Below are positions 6,449 through 13,936 of a stretch of DNA of 15,049 nucleotides, piece after piece. A model generated the notes under the pieces. The model made no database searches, was not told the DNA's origin, and saw only the letters and a program-made list of their open reading frames with translations. Position 1 is the first letter of the stretch. Each line of letters starts with the position of its first letter. The stretch is from assembly GCA_026710565.1 (NCBI GenBank), contig JAPOQV010000229.1, forward strand, positions 1 to 15,049, written 5' to 3'. Position numbers and translations under genes: made by a program. The DNA is from Spirochaetaceae bacterium. Its GTDB lineage: Bacteria > Spirochaetota > Spirochaetia > SZUA-6 > Bin103.

Positions 6449-7564
6449 GTGACCGATGCACTCCCGGTCCAACCCCTGCGACGCGTTGCCGTCGCACTGC
6501 TGACATCGGTGGCCGCCGTCACGGGCATCGCGCACGAGACCGACAGCGTGGAAGAGCTCACCCGCGCCGCCGAGCGCGGGGACGCGGAGGCCCAGTTCCA
6601 ACTGGGATTCATGTACGCGAGCGGCTTCGGTGACTTCGATGAAGACGAGGCCGAAGCGCTGAGATGGTATCGCCGGTCTGCCGAACAGGGGTTGGCGCGG
6701 GCTCAGAGCTACGTTGGCACGTAGTACGCGTACGGCCACAGCCTGGAGCAGGACTTCGCTCAAGCCGCAACCTGGTGCCGACTTGGCGCCGAGCAGGGCG
6801 ACGCCGGTGGACAACTCTGCAGGGCGATGTTGTATGCCGGCGGCTGCGGGGTCGAGCAGGACGGCACGGAGTCCGCACGGTGGTATCGACTGGCTGCGCG
6901 CCAAGGAGACGGGACGGCTCAGGCCCGACTCGGCGACATGTACGCCAGCGGTGAAGGTGGCGTCGAGCAGGATCCCGTCGAAGCCGACAAGTGGTACCGA
7001 CGCGCCGTTGAGCCGGGCACCTACCGCCCCACGAAGGTGGCCGGTGCCGATCTCTTCTCGGGTCGGCCGGTCCTGATTCACCTCTTCGGGCTGGCCCGCA
7101 TGTACCGGGACGGTGCCGGCGTTCCCCAGAACGACGTCGCGGCATACAAGTGGCTGGACATCATGCACCGCTTTCGCTTCGAGTCCGACACGATAACGTG
7201 GGAGGGCAACCAGCCGGAGCTCGACGATCTCGAGAAGAAGATGACGAGCGAGCAGGTGGCCGAGGCTCAACGCGCGGTCGACGCGTTTGTCGAGACCTAC
7301 TGGGTCTACTTGCACGAGGTCTGGCGCCGTATGGCTGTCGCGGCGTCTCTTGCAGGGATGCCCGGGGAACAGCGCGTATTCGAAACGCATTGGTGGTACC
7401 CGGTCGTTCGTTGGTGGTACCCGGTCGCCCGATGGTGGTGGCGGACTACCGCAGCCATCGGCGCGACGATCTCTCCTCCGGTCATCCCGGACGCCCTGAT
7501 GGCGACCGGGAGCAGCGGTACGCCGGGCTGCTTTGCCGGCACGACCGCCGCCGCGGACACCTGA
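6449..7564 (+). pseudogene. Exported Sel1-repeat protein interrupted by an in-frame TAG
   Basis: The GTG at 6449 opens a signal-peptide-like start (LRRVAVALLTSVAAVTGIA, then HETD) followed by Sel1-like repeats: AERGDAEAQFQLGFMYASG, AEQGLARAQSYVGT, AEQGDAGGQ, ARQGDGTAQARLGDMYASG and LARMYRDGAGV. A TAG at 6722-6724 sits exactly where the repeat expects the Met of the G-x-MY motif. The same frame continues with YAYGHSLEQD and four more repeat units to the TGA at 7562-7564, so it is one gene of 371 codons plus stop. The segment MTSEQVAEAQ near 7240 is a usual end of Sel1 proteins; after it comes an unusual Trp-rich tail. Sel1 repeats mediate protein-protein contacts, often in the envelope. It may be a pseudogene, a sequence error, or read through. 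Confidence 0.75.
7390..7440 (+). repeat. Tandem 21-base repeat encoding a WWYPVxR heptad
   Basis: The 17-base unit TTGGTGGTACCCGGTCG occurs at 7390-7406 and again at 7411-7427, a 21-base period; a third degenerate copy begins near 7432 (ATGGTGGTGG). In the Sel1 gene frame it encodes HWWYPVV, RWWYPVA and RWWWRTT, so the unit keeps the reading frame. It lies in the tail after the Sel1 repeats. Confidence 0.85.
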
Positions 7565-7705
7565 GCGGAGATCACTGCTTCCCTCGACTCCGAGAGACCT
7601 GCCGACGGCGGCCATCTCCTCGGTTTTCGGCCCGGGACGTGTTCGCCTTACGCTGACGAGTCGCGACGCTCGTCCCCGGAGTGGCGCGAGGCGCGGTTCT
7701 GCGAG

Positions 7706-7711
7706 TATCGT
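7706..7711 (+). promoter_or_regulatory. Possible -10 box of the dioxygenase gene
   Basis: TATCGT lies 5 bases before ATG 7717 and 11 before ATG 7723, and no Shine-Dalgarno sequence is visible. It fits the TAnnnT pattern seen at other starts in the window, but there is no -35 candidate at the right distance. Weak on its own. Confidence 0.35.
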
Positions 7712-7716
7712 CGACC

Positions 7717-8535
7717 ATGACCATGACCGACGAGCAACGCTTCTTCTTCGACCTGCGCGGCTGGATTCTGCTGCCCGCGGTCCTGTCCCGAAAGGAGATC
7801 GACGCCGCCCGGGCCGAGTGCTACGACGCCGTGGAGAGCGGCGAGCACAGCGGCATCCAGGGGTACGAGGGGGAGCTGCAGAAGCTGCTCGATCACCCGG
7901 CGATCGTCGACATCCTTGAGGACATCCTGTCCGACGATCCGTTCCTGAGCGACGACGCGTACGGGTTCCGGTGCGAGCAATCGTTCATCACCGTGCGGCC
8001 GCCGGGCTGGAGCACGTCCGAGCGGAACGACAACGGCCTGCCGCACGTGGTGCGCCCGCCGCAGCGGGCCAACGCCATGCGCTATCAGGTGCAGGGAGGC
8101 AAGATCTTCTCCGGCCTCACGCGCGTGGTGTGGGAGCTGGAGGAGGTCAAGGAGGGTCAAGGCGGCACCACGTTCCTGAGCGGTTCGCACAAGGCCGACT
8201 TCCCGTACGGCGGCCCCGACCCGACGACGCCGAACATCGGCGGCTCGCCGTGGGAAGCGGAGATGCGCGCCATGATGCAGGGCTACGGTTGCCCGGCGGG
8301 CTCGGTGGTCATCTTCACCGAGAGCCTGGTCCACGCCGCCAACGACTGGACCAATCCGGACAACCCGCGCTGCGCGGTGTTCAACTGCTACAACTCCGCC
8401 TGGGCGCAGTGGCACCGGGTCGGTCTCGACCACGAGGTCATCATGCGCATGCCTCCCAAGCGCCGCACCCTCTTCCGCGGCGTCTGCGAGTTGGGCGGCA
8501 TCACGGCGTACAGCGCCGAGAACCGCACCGTGTGA
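7717..8535 (+). CDS. Phytanoyl-CoA dioxygenase (PhyH) family protein
   Basis: I chose ATG 7717 (272 aa), with ATG 7723 an equal alternative, because the frame upstream encodes unlike, arginine-rich sequence. The protein starts MTMTDEQRFFFDLRGWILLPAVLS, typical of PhyH proteins. It continues with KIFSGLTRVVWELEEV, GQGGTTFLSGSHKADFP, and SLVHAANDW with NPRCAVFN. H206 and R218 are the likely distal iron ligand and the 2-oxoglutarate-binding Arg. The proximal HxD motif is not evident: H110 is followed by VVR. Iron- and 2-oxoglutarate-dependent hydroxylation is the family activity, but here it is uncertain. The stop overlaps the GTG of the enolase-superfamily gene (GTGA), so the two are translationally coupled and may act in one pathway. 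Confidence 0.85.
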   Translation: MTMTDEQRFFFDLRGWILLPAVLSRKEIDAARAECYDAVESGEHSGIQGYEGELQKLLDHPAIVDILEDILSDDPFLSDDAYGFRCEQSFITVRPPGWSTSERNDNGLPHVVRPPQRANAMRYQVQGGKIFSGLTRVVWELEEVKEGQGGTTFLSGSHKADFPYGGPDPTTPNIGGSPWEAEMRAMMQGYGCPAGSVVIFTESLVHAANDWTNPDNPRCAVFNCYNSAWAQWHRVGLDHEVIMRMPPKRRTLFRGVCELGGITAYSAENRTV

Positions 8536-9782
8536 ACGAGCGGCATTCGCGCCCGTCGGCGCTGGCGATCACCGACCTGCGGGTCACGAGCCTCACGGGC
8601 ACCCCGTTCAACAGCTACCTGATCCGCATCGACACCAACCAGGGGATCAGCGGCTACGGCGAGGTGCGGGACAACGCCAGCAAGACCTACGCCCTGATGC
8701 TCAAGTCACGCCTGCTCGGCGAGAACCCGTGCGACGTCGACCGGCTGTTCCGGCGCATCAGGCAGTTCGGCCATCACGGCCGGCAGGGCGGCGGCGTCAG
8801 CGCCGTGGAGATGGCCCTGATGGACCTTGCCGGCAAGGCGTACGGGGCTCCCGCGTACGCCCTGGCCGGGGGCAGGTTCCGCGACCGCATCCTCTGCTAC
8901 TGCGACACCACCTCGTGTGCGGGCGGCCGCGAGATGGGACGCCGGCTGAAGCAGCGCATGGAGATGGGCTTCCGCTTCCTGAAGATGGACGTCGGCATCG
9001 GCCTGCTCGGCGACCGCTGCGACTGCGTGATCGCGCCGCCGGGGATGCTCGACAGCGGCGGCGTGATGCACCCGTTCACGGGCCTGCAGATCACCGACCG
9101 CGGCATCGACCTGCTCTGCGAGTACGTGGCGGCGGTGCGCGAGGAGGTCGGCTACGAGGTCCCGCTGGCCGCCGACCACTTCGGCCACCTGGGCCTGGAA
9201 TCCTGCATCCGGCTGGGCCGCGCGCTCGACCGCTTCTCGCTGGCCTGGTACGAGGACATGCTCCCCTGGCAGTTCGCCGACCAGTACCGGCGGCTGGCGG
9301 AGGCGGTCGCCACGCCGATCTGCACGGGCGAGGACATCTACCTCAAGGAGGGTTTCGCCGACCTGTTCCGGGAGCGGGCGATCGCCGTCGCCCACCCCGA
9401 CCTGGCGACGGCCGGCGGCATCCTGGAGACCAAGAAGATCGGCGACGCCGCCCAGGAGCGCGGCATCGCCATGGCGCTGCACATGGCCATGACGCCGGTG
9501 GCGGCGCTGGCGGCCGTGCACTGCGCCGCCGCCACGGAGAACTTCCTCGTCCTGGAGAACCACTCGGTCGACGACCTGGAGCGCTGGAGCAGCCTGGTCG
9601 ACGGATTGCCCGTCCCGCTGATCCGGGATGGGCACATCGCCGTGCCGGAAGGCGCCGGGCTGGGTTTCACCGATCTGAACGACGAGGTGCTGCGCGAGTG
9701 CGTAGATCCCGACGAGCCCGGCATCTTCGCGCCCACCCCGGAGTGGGACCGCGACCGCTCGAACGACCGCCTGTGGAGCTGA
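8532..9782 (+). CDS. Mandelate racemase/muconate lactonizing (enolase superfamily) enzyme
   Basis: The start is GTG 8532, overlapping the dioxygenase stop; it gives 416 aa beginning VNERHSRPSALAITDLRV. Superfamily landmarks are K151 (LKMD), metal ligands D215 (AADH), E241 (WYEDM) and E267 (TGEDIY), and H317 (ALHMAM). The D-E-E-H spacings of 26, 26 and 50 equal those of mandelate racemase, so a His general acid/base is expected. About 33 extra residues sit between the Lys and the first metal ligand, including a Cys-Asp-Cys and a PPGMLDSGG loop. The enzyme likely abstracts a proton alpha to a carboxylate, as a sugar-acid dehydratase or racemase; the substrate is unknown. It is convergent with the oligopeptidase gene, 28 bases away. 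Confidence 0.88.
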   Translation: MNERHSRPSALAITDLRVTSLTGTPFNSYLIRIDTNQGISGYGEVRDNASKTYALMLKSRLLGENPCDVDRLFRRIRQFGHHGRQGGGVSAVEMALMDLAGKAYGAPAYALAGGRFRDRILCYCDTTSCAGGREMGRRLKQRMEMGFRFLKMDVGIGLLGDRCDCVIAPPGMLDSGGVMHPFTGLQITDRGIDLLCEYVAAVREEVGYEVPLAADHFGHLGLESCIRLGRALDRFSLAWYEDMLPWQFADQYRRLAEAVATPICTGEDIYLKEGFADLFRERAIAVAHPDLATAGGILETKKIGDAAQERGIAMALHMAMTPVAALAAVHCAAATENFLVLENHSVDDLERWSSLVDGLPVPLIRDGHIAVPEGAGLGFTDLNDEVLRECVDPDEPGIFAPTPEWDRDRSNDRLWS

Positions 9783-9810
9783 TGCCCCGGCGAAAGGGCC
9801 GACGTGACGC

Positions 9811-11925
9811 CTATTTCCTCGTCCTCTCGTCCAATCCCAGTGCCCACAACACGAACGCGTACTCCTCGGCAACCTCGTACAAAGAGTCAAAGCGTCCCGA
9901 CGTGCCGCCGTGGCCGGCCCCCATGTTGGTCTTCATCACCAGCGGGTTGTCGTCTTCCTTCAGCGTACGCAGCTTGGCCACGTACTTCGCCGGCTCCCAA
10001 TAGGTCACGCGCCAATCATGCAATCCGGCGGTAACGAACATCGCCGGATAGCGGCCCGCCTTGAGCTGATCGTAGGGCGAGTACGAGCGTATGAACTCGA
10101 AGGCTTCCTTGTCCTCGATGGGATTCCCCCACTCCGACCACTCGTTCGGCGTCAGGCCCAACGACGTGTCGAGCATGGTATTCAGCACGTCCACGAAGGG
10201 TACGTGAGCGACGGCCACTCCCCACAGTCCAGGAGCCTGGTTGACGGCCGCAGCCACCAATTGGCCGCCGGCGCTGCTACCTGAGATCGCGATCCGGCCC
10301 TGGGCGGTGAAGCCCTCGGCGATGAGCCATCGGGCAACGTCCACGAAGTCGTTGAACGTGTTGGTACGGCGTTCGAGCTTGCCCGCCTCGTACCAGTGAT
10401 GGCCCAGCTCGTCACCGCCGCGCACGTGGGCGATGGCGAAGATCATGCCGCGGTCCAGCAGCGACAACCGTGACGTCGAGAAGAACGGTGCCGAGGCGCT
10501 ACCGTACGCGCCATAACCGTACAGGTAGAGCGGCGCCGTACCGTCCCGAGGCGTCCCCTTCCTGTACACGATGGAAACCGGAACGCGGACGCCGTCTCGC
10601 GCAGGAGCCAGCGCGCGCTCCGTGACGTAGGAGGACGAGTCGTATCCGCTCGGGATCCTCTGCACCTTGCGCTCCCGCAAGGCACCGGTCTGCAGGTCGC
10701 AGTCGAACACGGTGTTCGGCGTGACCAGCGACGTGTAGTTCAGGCGCACCGTTCGCGCCTCGAACTCCTTGTTGGCGCCGATGCCGACGCTGTACGAGGA
10801 CTCCGGAAACTCGACGTAGGAACTCTCACCGGACCCATCGATGAGACGGATCTGATCCAGGCCGTCCAATCGTTCCTGCACGACGATGAAGTCCGCGAAG
10901 CAGGCGAAATCCCGAATGTAGAGCTCGTCCGAGCCGGCCACCAGCGTCTGCCAGGCGGACTCCGATGGATCGTCATTGGGGGCGGTGACCAGACGGGCAT
11001 TCTTGTGGGTGTCGTTGGTCTTGATGACGAAACGGTCGCCCTGGTGATCGAGGCGGTACTCGTGTCCGGTGCGGCGTGTCGAGACGACGCACGGTTCCCG
11101 AAAGGGCTCGGCCGCGGGGATCAGGTAGGCTTCGGAGGTCACGTGATCCGCGGTGTGGATCACCACGTAGTCCTTCGACGCAGTCAGCGAAACGCCGACG
11201 AAGAAGCGGGTGTCCTTCTCTTCGTAGACGACGGCGTCGGATGCTTCGGAGTTGCCGACGACGTGACGCCGCGCCTGATACGCCCGCCCCTGCTGGTCGA
11301 CGACGGTATAGAACAGCACCGCGTCGTCCGCGGCCCACACGGCGCGACCCTGGGTGTCGTGGATGACGTCGTCGAGCAGCTCCCCGCTGTCGAGGTCCTT
11401 GACGCGCAGCGTGAAGCGCTCGGCGCCCGACGTGTCGGCGCTGTAGGCCAGCAGACGAGCGTCGTTGGAAACGGCGAACGCCCCGCGCCGGAAGTACTCG
11501 ACGATGGCGAGCGCCGTTTCGTCGAGGATGACGTGCGCGGCGTCGGTCGGCCCCTGCTCCGCGCCGGCGTCCTGCGCCGGCCACCGCGACCATATGCGGT
11601 ACTGCGCACCTTCGGCGAACCGCCCTTGGTAGTAGAACGGGCCGTCCTTGACCGGAACATCGGCGTCATCCGGCTGCTCGCGGGCCTTGAGCTCCTCGTT
11701 TATCGTCTCGACCAGTTCGCGGCGAGGCGCCATCGTCGCCTCGAAGTAGGCGTTCTCGGCTTTCAGATAGGCGATCACGTCCTGGTCGTCGACCGTTGGA
11801 AAGCTGTCGTCCTTCAGCCAGCGATAGGGATCCTCCACGGTCAGGCCGTGGAGGGTGTAGGACGATGGTCGCGCTTCGGCCACGGGCGGCGTCGGTGTGT
11901 CTGCCCTATCGGCTACCTGTCTCAT
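9811..11925 (-). CDS. ptrB: Oligopeptidase B (S9A prolyl oligopeptidase family)
   Basis: I chose ATG 11925 (704 aa), which overlaps the upstream oxidoreductase stop as ATGA; the frame stays open much further upstream but encodes non-homologous sequence. The N-terminal part has LHGLTVEDPYRWL and YLKAENAYF, followed by a long beta-propeller region. The C-terminal hydrolase domain has HVRGGDELGHHWYEAGK, S551 in GSSAGG, D637 in GLHDWRVTYWEPAKYVAKLR and H672 in GAGHGGTSGRF. The 86- and 35-residue spacings fit oligopeptidase B. It cleaves short peptides after Arg or Lys in the cytoplasm; there is no signal peptide. The pairing with a sugar oxidoreductase is odd. A prolyl oligopeptidase is less likely given the WEPAKYVAKLR and SGHGG-type blocks. 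Confidence 0.9.
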   Translation of the reverse strand: MRQVADRADTPTPPVAEARPSSYTLHGLTVEDPYRWLKDDSFPTVDDQDVIAYLKAENAYFEATMAPRRELVETINEELKAREQPDDADVPVKDGPFYYQGRFAEGAQYRIWSRWPAQDAGAEQGPTDAAHVILDETALAIVEYFRRGAFAVSNDARLLAYSADTSGAERFTLRVKDLDSGELLDDVIHDTQGRAVWAADDAVLFYTVVDQQGRAYQARRHVVGNSEASDAVVYEEKDTRFFVGVSLTASKDYVVIHTADHVTSEAYLIPAAEPFREPCVVSTRRTGHEYRLDHQGDRFVIKTNDTHKNARLVTAPNDDPSESAWQTLVAGSDELYIRDFACFADFIVVQERLDGLDQIRLIDGSGESSYVEFPESSYSVGIGANKEFEARTVRLNYTSLVTPNTVFDCDLQTGALRERKVQRIPSGYDSSSYVTERALAPARDGVRVPVSIVYRKGTPRDGTAPLYLYGYGAYGSASAPFFSTSRLSLLDRGMIFAIAHVRGGDELGHHWYEAGKLERRTNTFNDFVDVARWLIAEGFTAQGRIAISGSSAGGQLVAAAVNQAPGLWGVAVAHVPFVDVLNTMLDTSLGLTPNEWSEWGNPIEDKEAFEFIRSYSPYDQLKAGRYPAMFVTAGLHDWRVTYWEPAKYVAKLRTLKEDDNPLVMKTNMGAGHGGTSGRFDSLYEVAEEYAFVLWALGLDERTRK

Positions 11926-12962
11926 AGGGTCCGCGGTATAGACAGGATCTCCCGGCCGAGGCGCATGGCGCGCGCGGCGTCGGCGACCGTGCACTCGGGC
12001 GAGGCTTCGCCGCGCACGATGGCGGCGAACAGGCGCAGCTCGGGCGCATAGCCCCAGCGCTCGAACTGCGAGGTGGCCGCGGTCGGCAGGCTGCTCAACG
12101 GATCCCAGCGGGCGACCGTGGACACGTCGGGGCCCGGGCCGCTGCCGCCGGTGGAGGGCGCGGGCATCTCCGCCCTCCCCTCGTAGCTCTTGCCGGCCGT
12201 CAGGGTGACCTCGTCGAAGTCGCTGCAGCGCAGCATGCCGGTCTCCGACTGCCACTCGATGCAGCACCAGCGGCCCAGGATGTGCATGTGGTTGGAGGCC
12301 TCCAGGACGGCGATGCACGGCGCGCCGCCGCGGGCGCCGGCGCCGTCGAAGGTGGCCACGTAGTAGAAGCGGTCGCCCGCCTCGGCCTTGCGCACGTGGG
12401 GCCGTGACAGTCCGCCAGCGAGATAGGCCAGCAGGTCGGCGGCGTGCACGACGTAGTGCTGGAGGAACTCGTCACCGTCCTCGGCGCCGCCCAGCCACCA
12501 GCGCACCGACACCATCCGCGGCGGCGCGAACTGCCCCCCGTCGATGAGCGAGCGCGCCCGCCGCACGCCGGCGCTGTAGCGGTAGTTGAAGCCCACCTGC
12601 ACGTGCACGCCGGCGTCGGCCGCCGCCGCGGCCAGCTCCTCGGCCTGCCCGGCGGTGGGCGCGGGCGGCTTCTCCATCCACACCGGGTAGCCCATGCCGA
12701 CCAGCTCGCGCCCGACCTCGAAGTGCCCCTGCGGTCCCGTGACCACCAGCACCGCCTCCAGATCCTCCGCCTCGCACATGGCGCGGTAGTCGGTGTACAC
12801 GGACTTCGCCCCGAAGCGCCGGGCGTAGCGCTCGGCGCGCTCGCGGTCAAGGTCGCAGGTGGCGACCAGGTCGATTCCGGCGAGATCCAGCGAGGGATAG
12901 ATGCGCTCACCGCCGTGGCGGCCGCACCCGACGAACCCGACCCGTACCCGCTTGGACGACAT
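11922..12962 (-). CDS. Gfo/Idh/MocA family oxidoreductase
   Basis: The 346-residue protein starts MSSKRVRVGFVGCGRHGGER with the G12-C-G14-R-H-G17 dinucleotide-binding loop. It carries E97-K98-P99 (WMEKPP), the family signature that supplies the catalytic Lys, and later HYVVHAADLLAYLAGG, which may hold the active-site His. The family oxidises or reduces sugars, inositols and related polyols with NAD(P). The substrate is unknown. The ATG has no Shine-Dalgarno sequence and a TATCCT box ends 8 bases upstream, suggesting a leaderless mRNA. The stop overlaps the oligopeptidase B start (ATGA), forming a two-gene operon. The gene diverges from the sugar isomerase-like gene. Confidence 0.9.
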   Translation of the reverse strand: MSSKRVRVGFVGCGRHGGERIYPSLDLAGIDLVATCDLDRERAERYARRFGAKSVYTDYRAMCEAEDLEAVLVVTGPQGHFEVGRELVGMGYPVWMEKPPAPTAGQAEELAAAAADAGVHVQVGFNYRYSAGVRRARSLIDGGQFAPPRMVSVRWWLGGAEDGDEFLQHYVVHAADLLAYLAGGLSRPHVRKAEAGDRFYYVATFDGAGARGGAPCIAVLEASNHMHILGRWCCIEWQSETGMLRCSDFDEVTLTAGKSYEGRAEMPAPSTGGSGPGPDVSTVARWDPLSSLPTAATSQFERWGYAPELRLFAAIVRGEASPECTVADAARAMRLGREILSIPRTL

Positions 12963-12980
12963 GGAGCGCGAGGATACCCT
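12952..12980. promoter_or_regulatory. Bidirectional promoter region with overlapping -10 boxes
   Basis: For the plus strand, TTGGAC (12952-12957), a 17-base gap, TACCCT (12975-12980) and 8 bases lead to ATG 12989. For the minus strand, TATCCT (12976-12971) and 8 bases lead to ATG 12962. The two -10 boxes overlap by two base pairs. No Shine-Dalgarno sequence occurs before either start, so both transcripts may be leaderless. The plus-strand -35 lies inside the first codons of the oxidoreductase gene. A minus-strand -35 is not clear. Confidence 0.5.
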
Positions 12981-12988
12981 CGATCGCG

Positions 12989-13918
12989 ATGATCCGCCTT
13001 GGCAGCAAGCTGACCCCTCCGGGCTCCGAGCCCGCCGGCCCCGACCGCGGCATCGGCCGCTCGCACGCCATCCACGTCGAGGACCTCGACGCCTTCGCCC
13101 GCCTGCACCGGGAGAAGGGCTACCGCGCCGCCTACTGCCCGCCGGTGTCCATCGACGACGCCGGGCGCCTGCGCGACATCCGCCGCGCGTTCGAGGCGCA
13201 CGACGTGCTGATCGCCGAGGTCGGCGCGTGGCACAACCCCCTGCACCCGGACCCGCGGGAGGCGGCGGCCGAGCGGAAGCGGCTGGCCGAGGGGCTGGCG
13301 GTGGCCGAGGAGGTGGGCGCGCGCTGCGCCATCAGCCTGATCGGCTCGCTGGTCACCGCCGACGCCAAGGTCTGGCACGAACGCAACATCGGCGAGGAGG
13401 CCTTCGACGCCGCGGTCGAAGCGGCGCGCGCGATCATCGACGAGGTGCGCCCGCGCCGCGCGTCGCTGGTGTTCGAGATCTACCCGTTCAGCGTCAACGA
13501 CACGCCGGCCAACATCCGCCGCCTGCTCGACGCGGTCGACCGCGACCGGTTCGGCGTGCACATGGACCTGGTCAACCTGGTCAACTGCCCGCGCGCCTAC
13601 TTCGGCAACGCCGCGCTCCTGGCCGAGAGCCTGCGGCTGTTCGGCGACCGCATCGTCTCCGCCCACGCCAAGGACATCGCCATGGCGCGCGGCGAGGGGC
13701 GGTCGATGAGCGCGGCCATCTCCGTGGTGCTGGAAGAGGCGCGGCCCGGCCTGGGCGGCATCGACTACGCCGCCTACCTGCGCGGGCTGCACGGGCTGCC
13801 GCAGACGGTGCCGCTGATGCTCGAGCACCTGGAGGACCAGATCGCCTACGACGCGGCGGCGGAGTACATCCGAGGCGTCGCCGCCGCGGAAGGCATCGAC
13901 CTGGAGGCGGCCGAGTAG
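12989..13918 (+). CDS. Sugar phosphate isomerase/epimerase-like TIM-barrel protein
   Basis: The 309-residue protein resembles the xylose isomerase-like / AP endonuclease 2 TIM-barrel family. Candidate metal ligands are E163 (VFEIYP), D193 (HMDLVN), H226 (SAHAKD) and E279 (LMLEHLE), the usual Glu-Asp-His-Glu order at the ends of the barrel strands. Members epimerise or isomerise keto-sugars, or dehydrate inosose, and are often found beside Gfo/Idh/MocA oxidoreductases, as here on both sides. The substrate cannot be told. The ATG at 12989 has no ribosome binding site and a TACCCT box 8 bases upstream. The gene converges on the downstream oxidoreductase with an 18-base gap. Confidence 0.85.
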   Translation: MIRLGSKLTPPGSEPAGPDRGIGRSHAIHVEDLDAFARLHREKGYRAAYCPPVSIDDAGRLRDIRRAFEAHDVLIAEVGAWHNPLHPDPREAAAERKRLAEGLAVAEEVGARCAISLIGSLVTADAKVWHERNIGEEAFDAAVEAARAIIDEVRPRRASLVFEIYPFSVNDTPANIRRLLDAVDRDRFGVHMDLVNLVNCPRAYFGNAALLAESLRLFGDRIVSAHAKDIAMARGEGRSMSAAISVVLEEARPGLGGIDYAAYLRGLHGLPQTVPLMLEHLEDQIAYDAAAEYIRGVAAAEGIDLEAAE

Positions 13919-13936
13919 GCCGAGCGCGGGCGCGCG

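Noticed and set aside
6425..7615. 396-codon open frame antisense to the whole Sel1 gene
   Set aside because: The protein shows no domain, and its sequence mirrors the Sel1 repeats read backwards; a shadow.
12200..13828. Long minus-strand frame spanning the isomerase-like gene and part of the oxidoreductase
   Set aside because: It is His/Arg/Gly-rich shadow sequence opposite a well-supported TIM-barrel gene.
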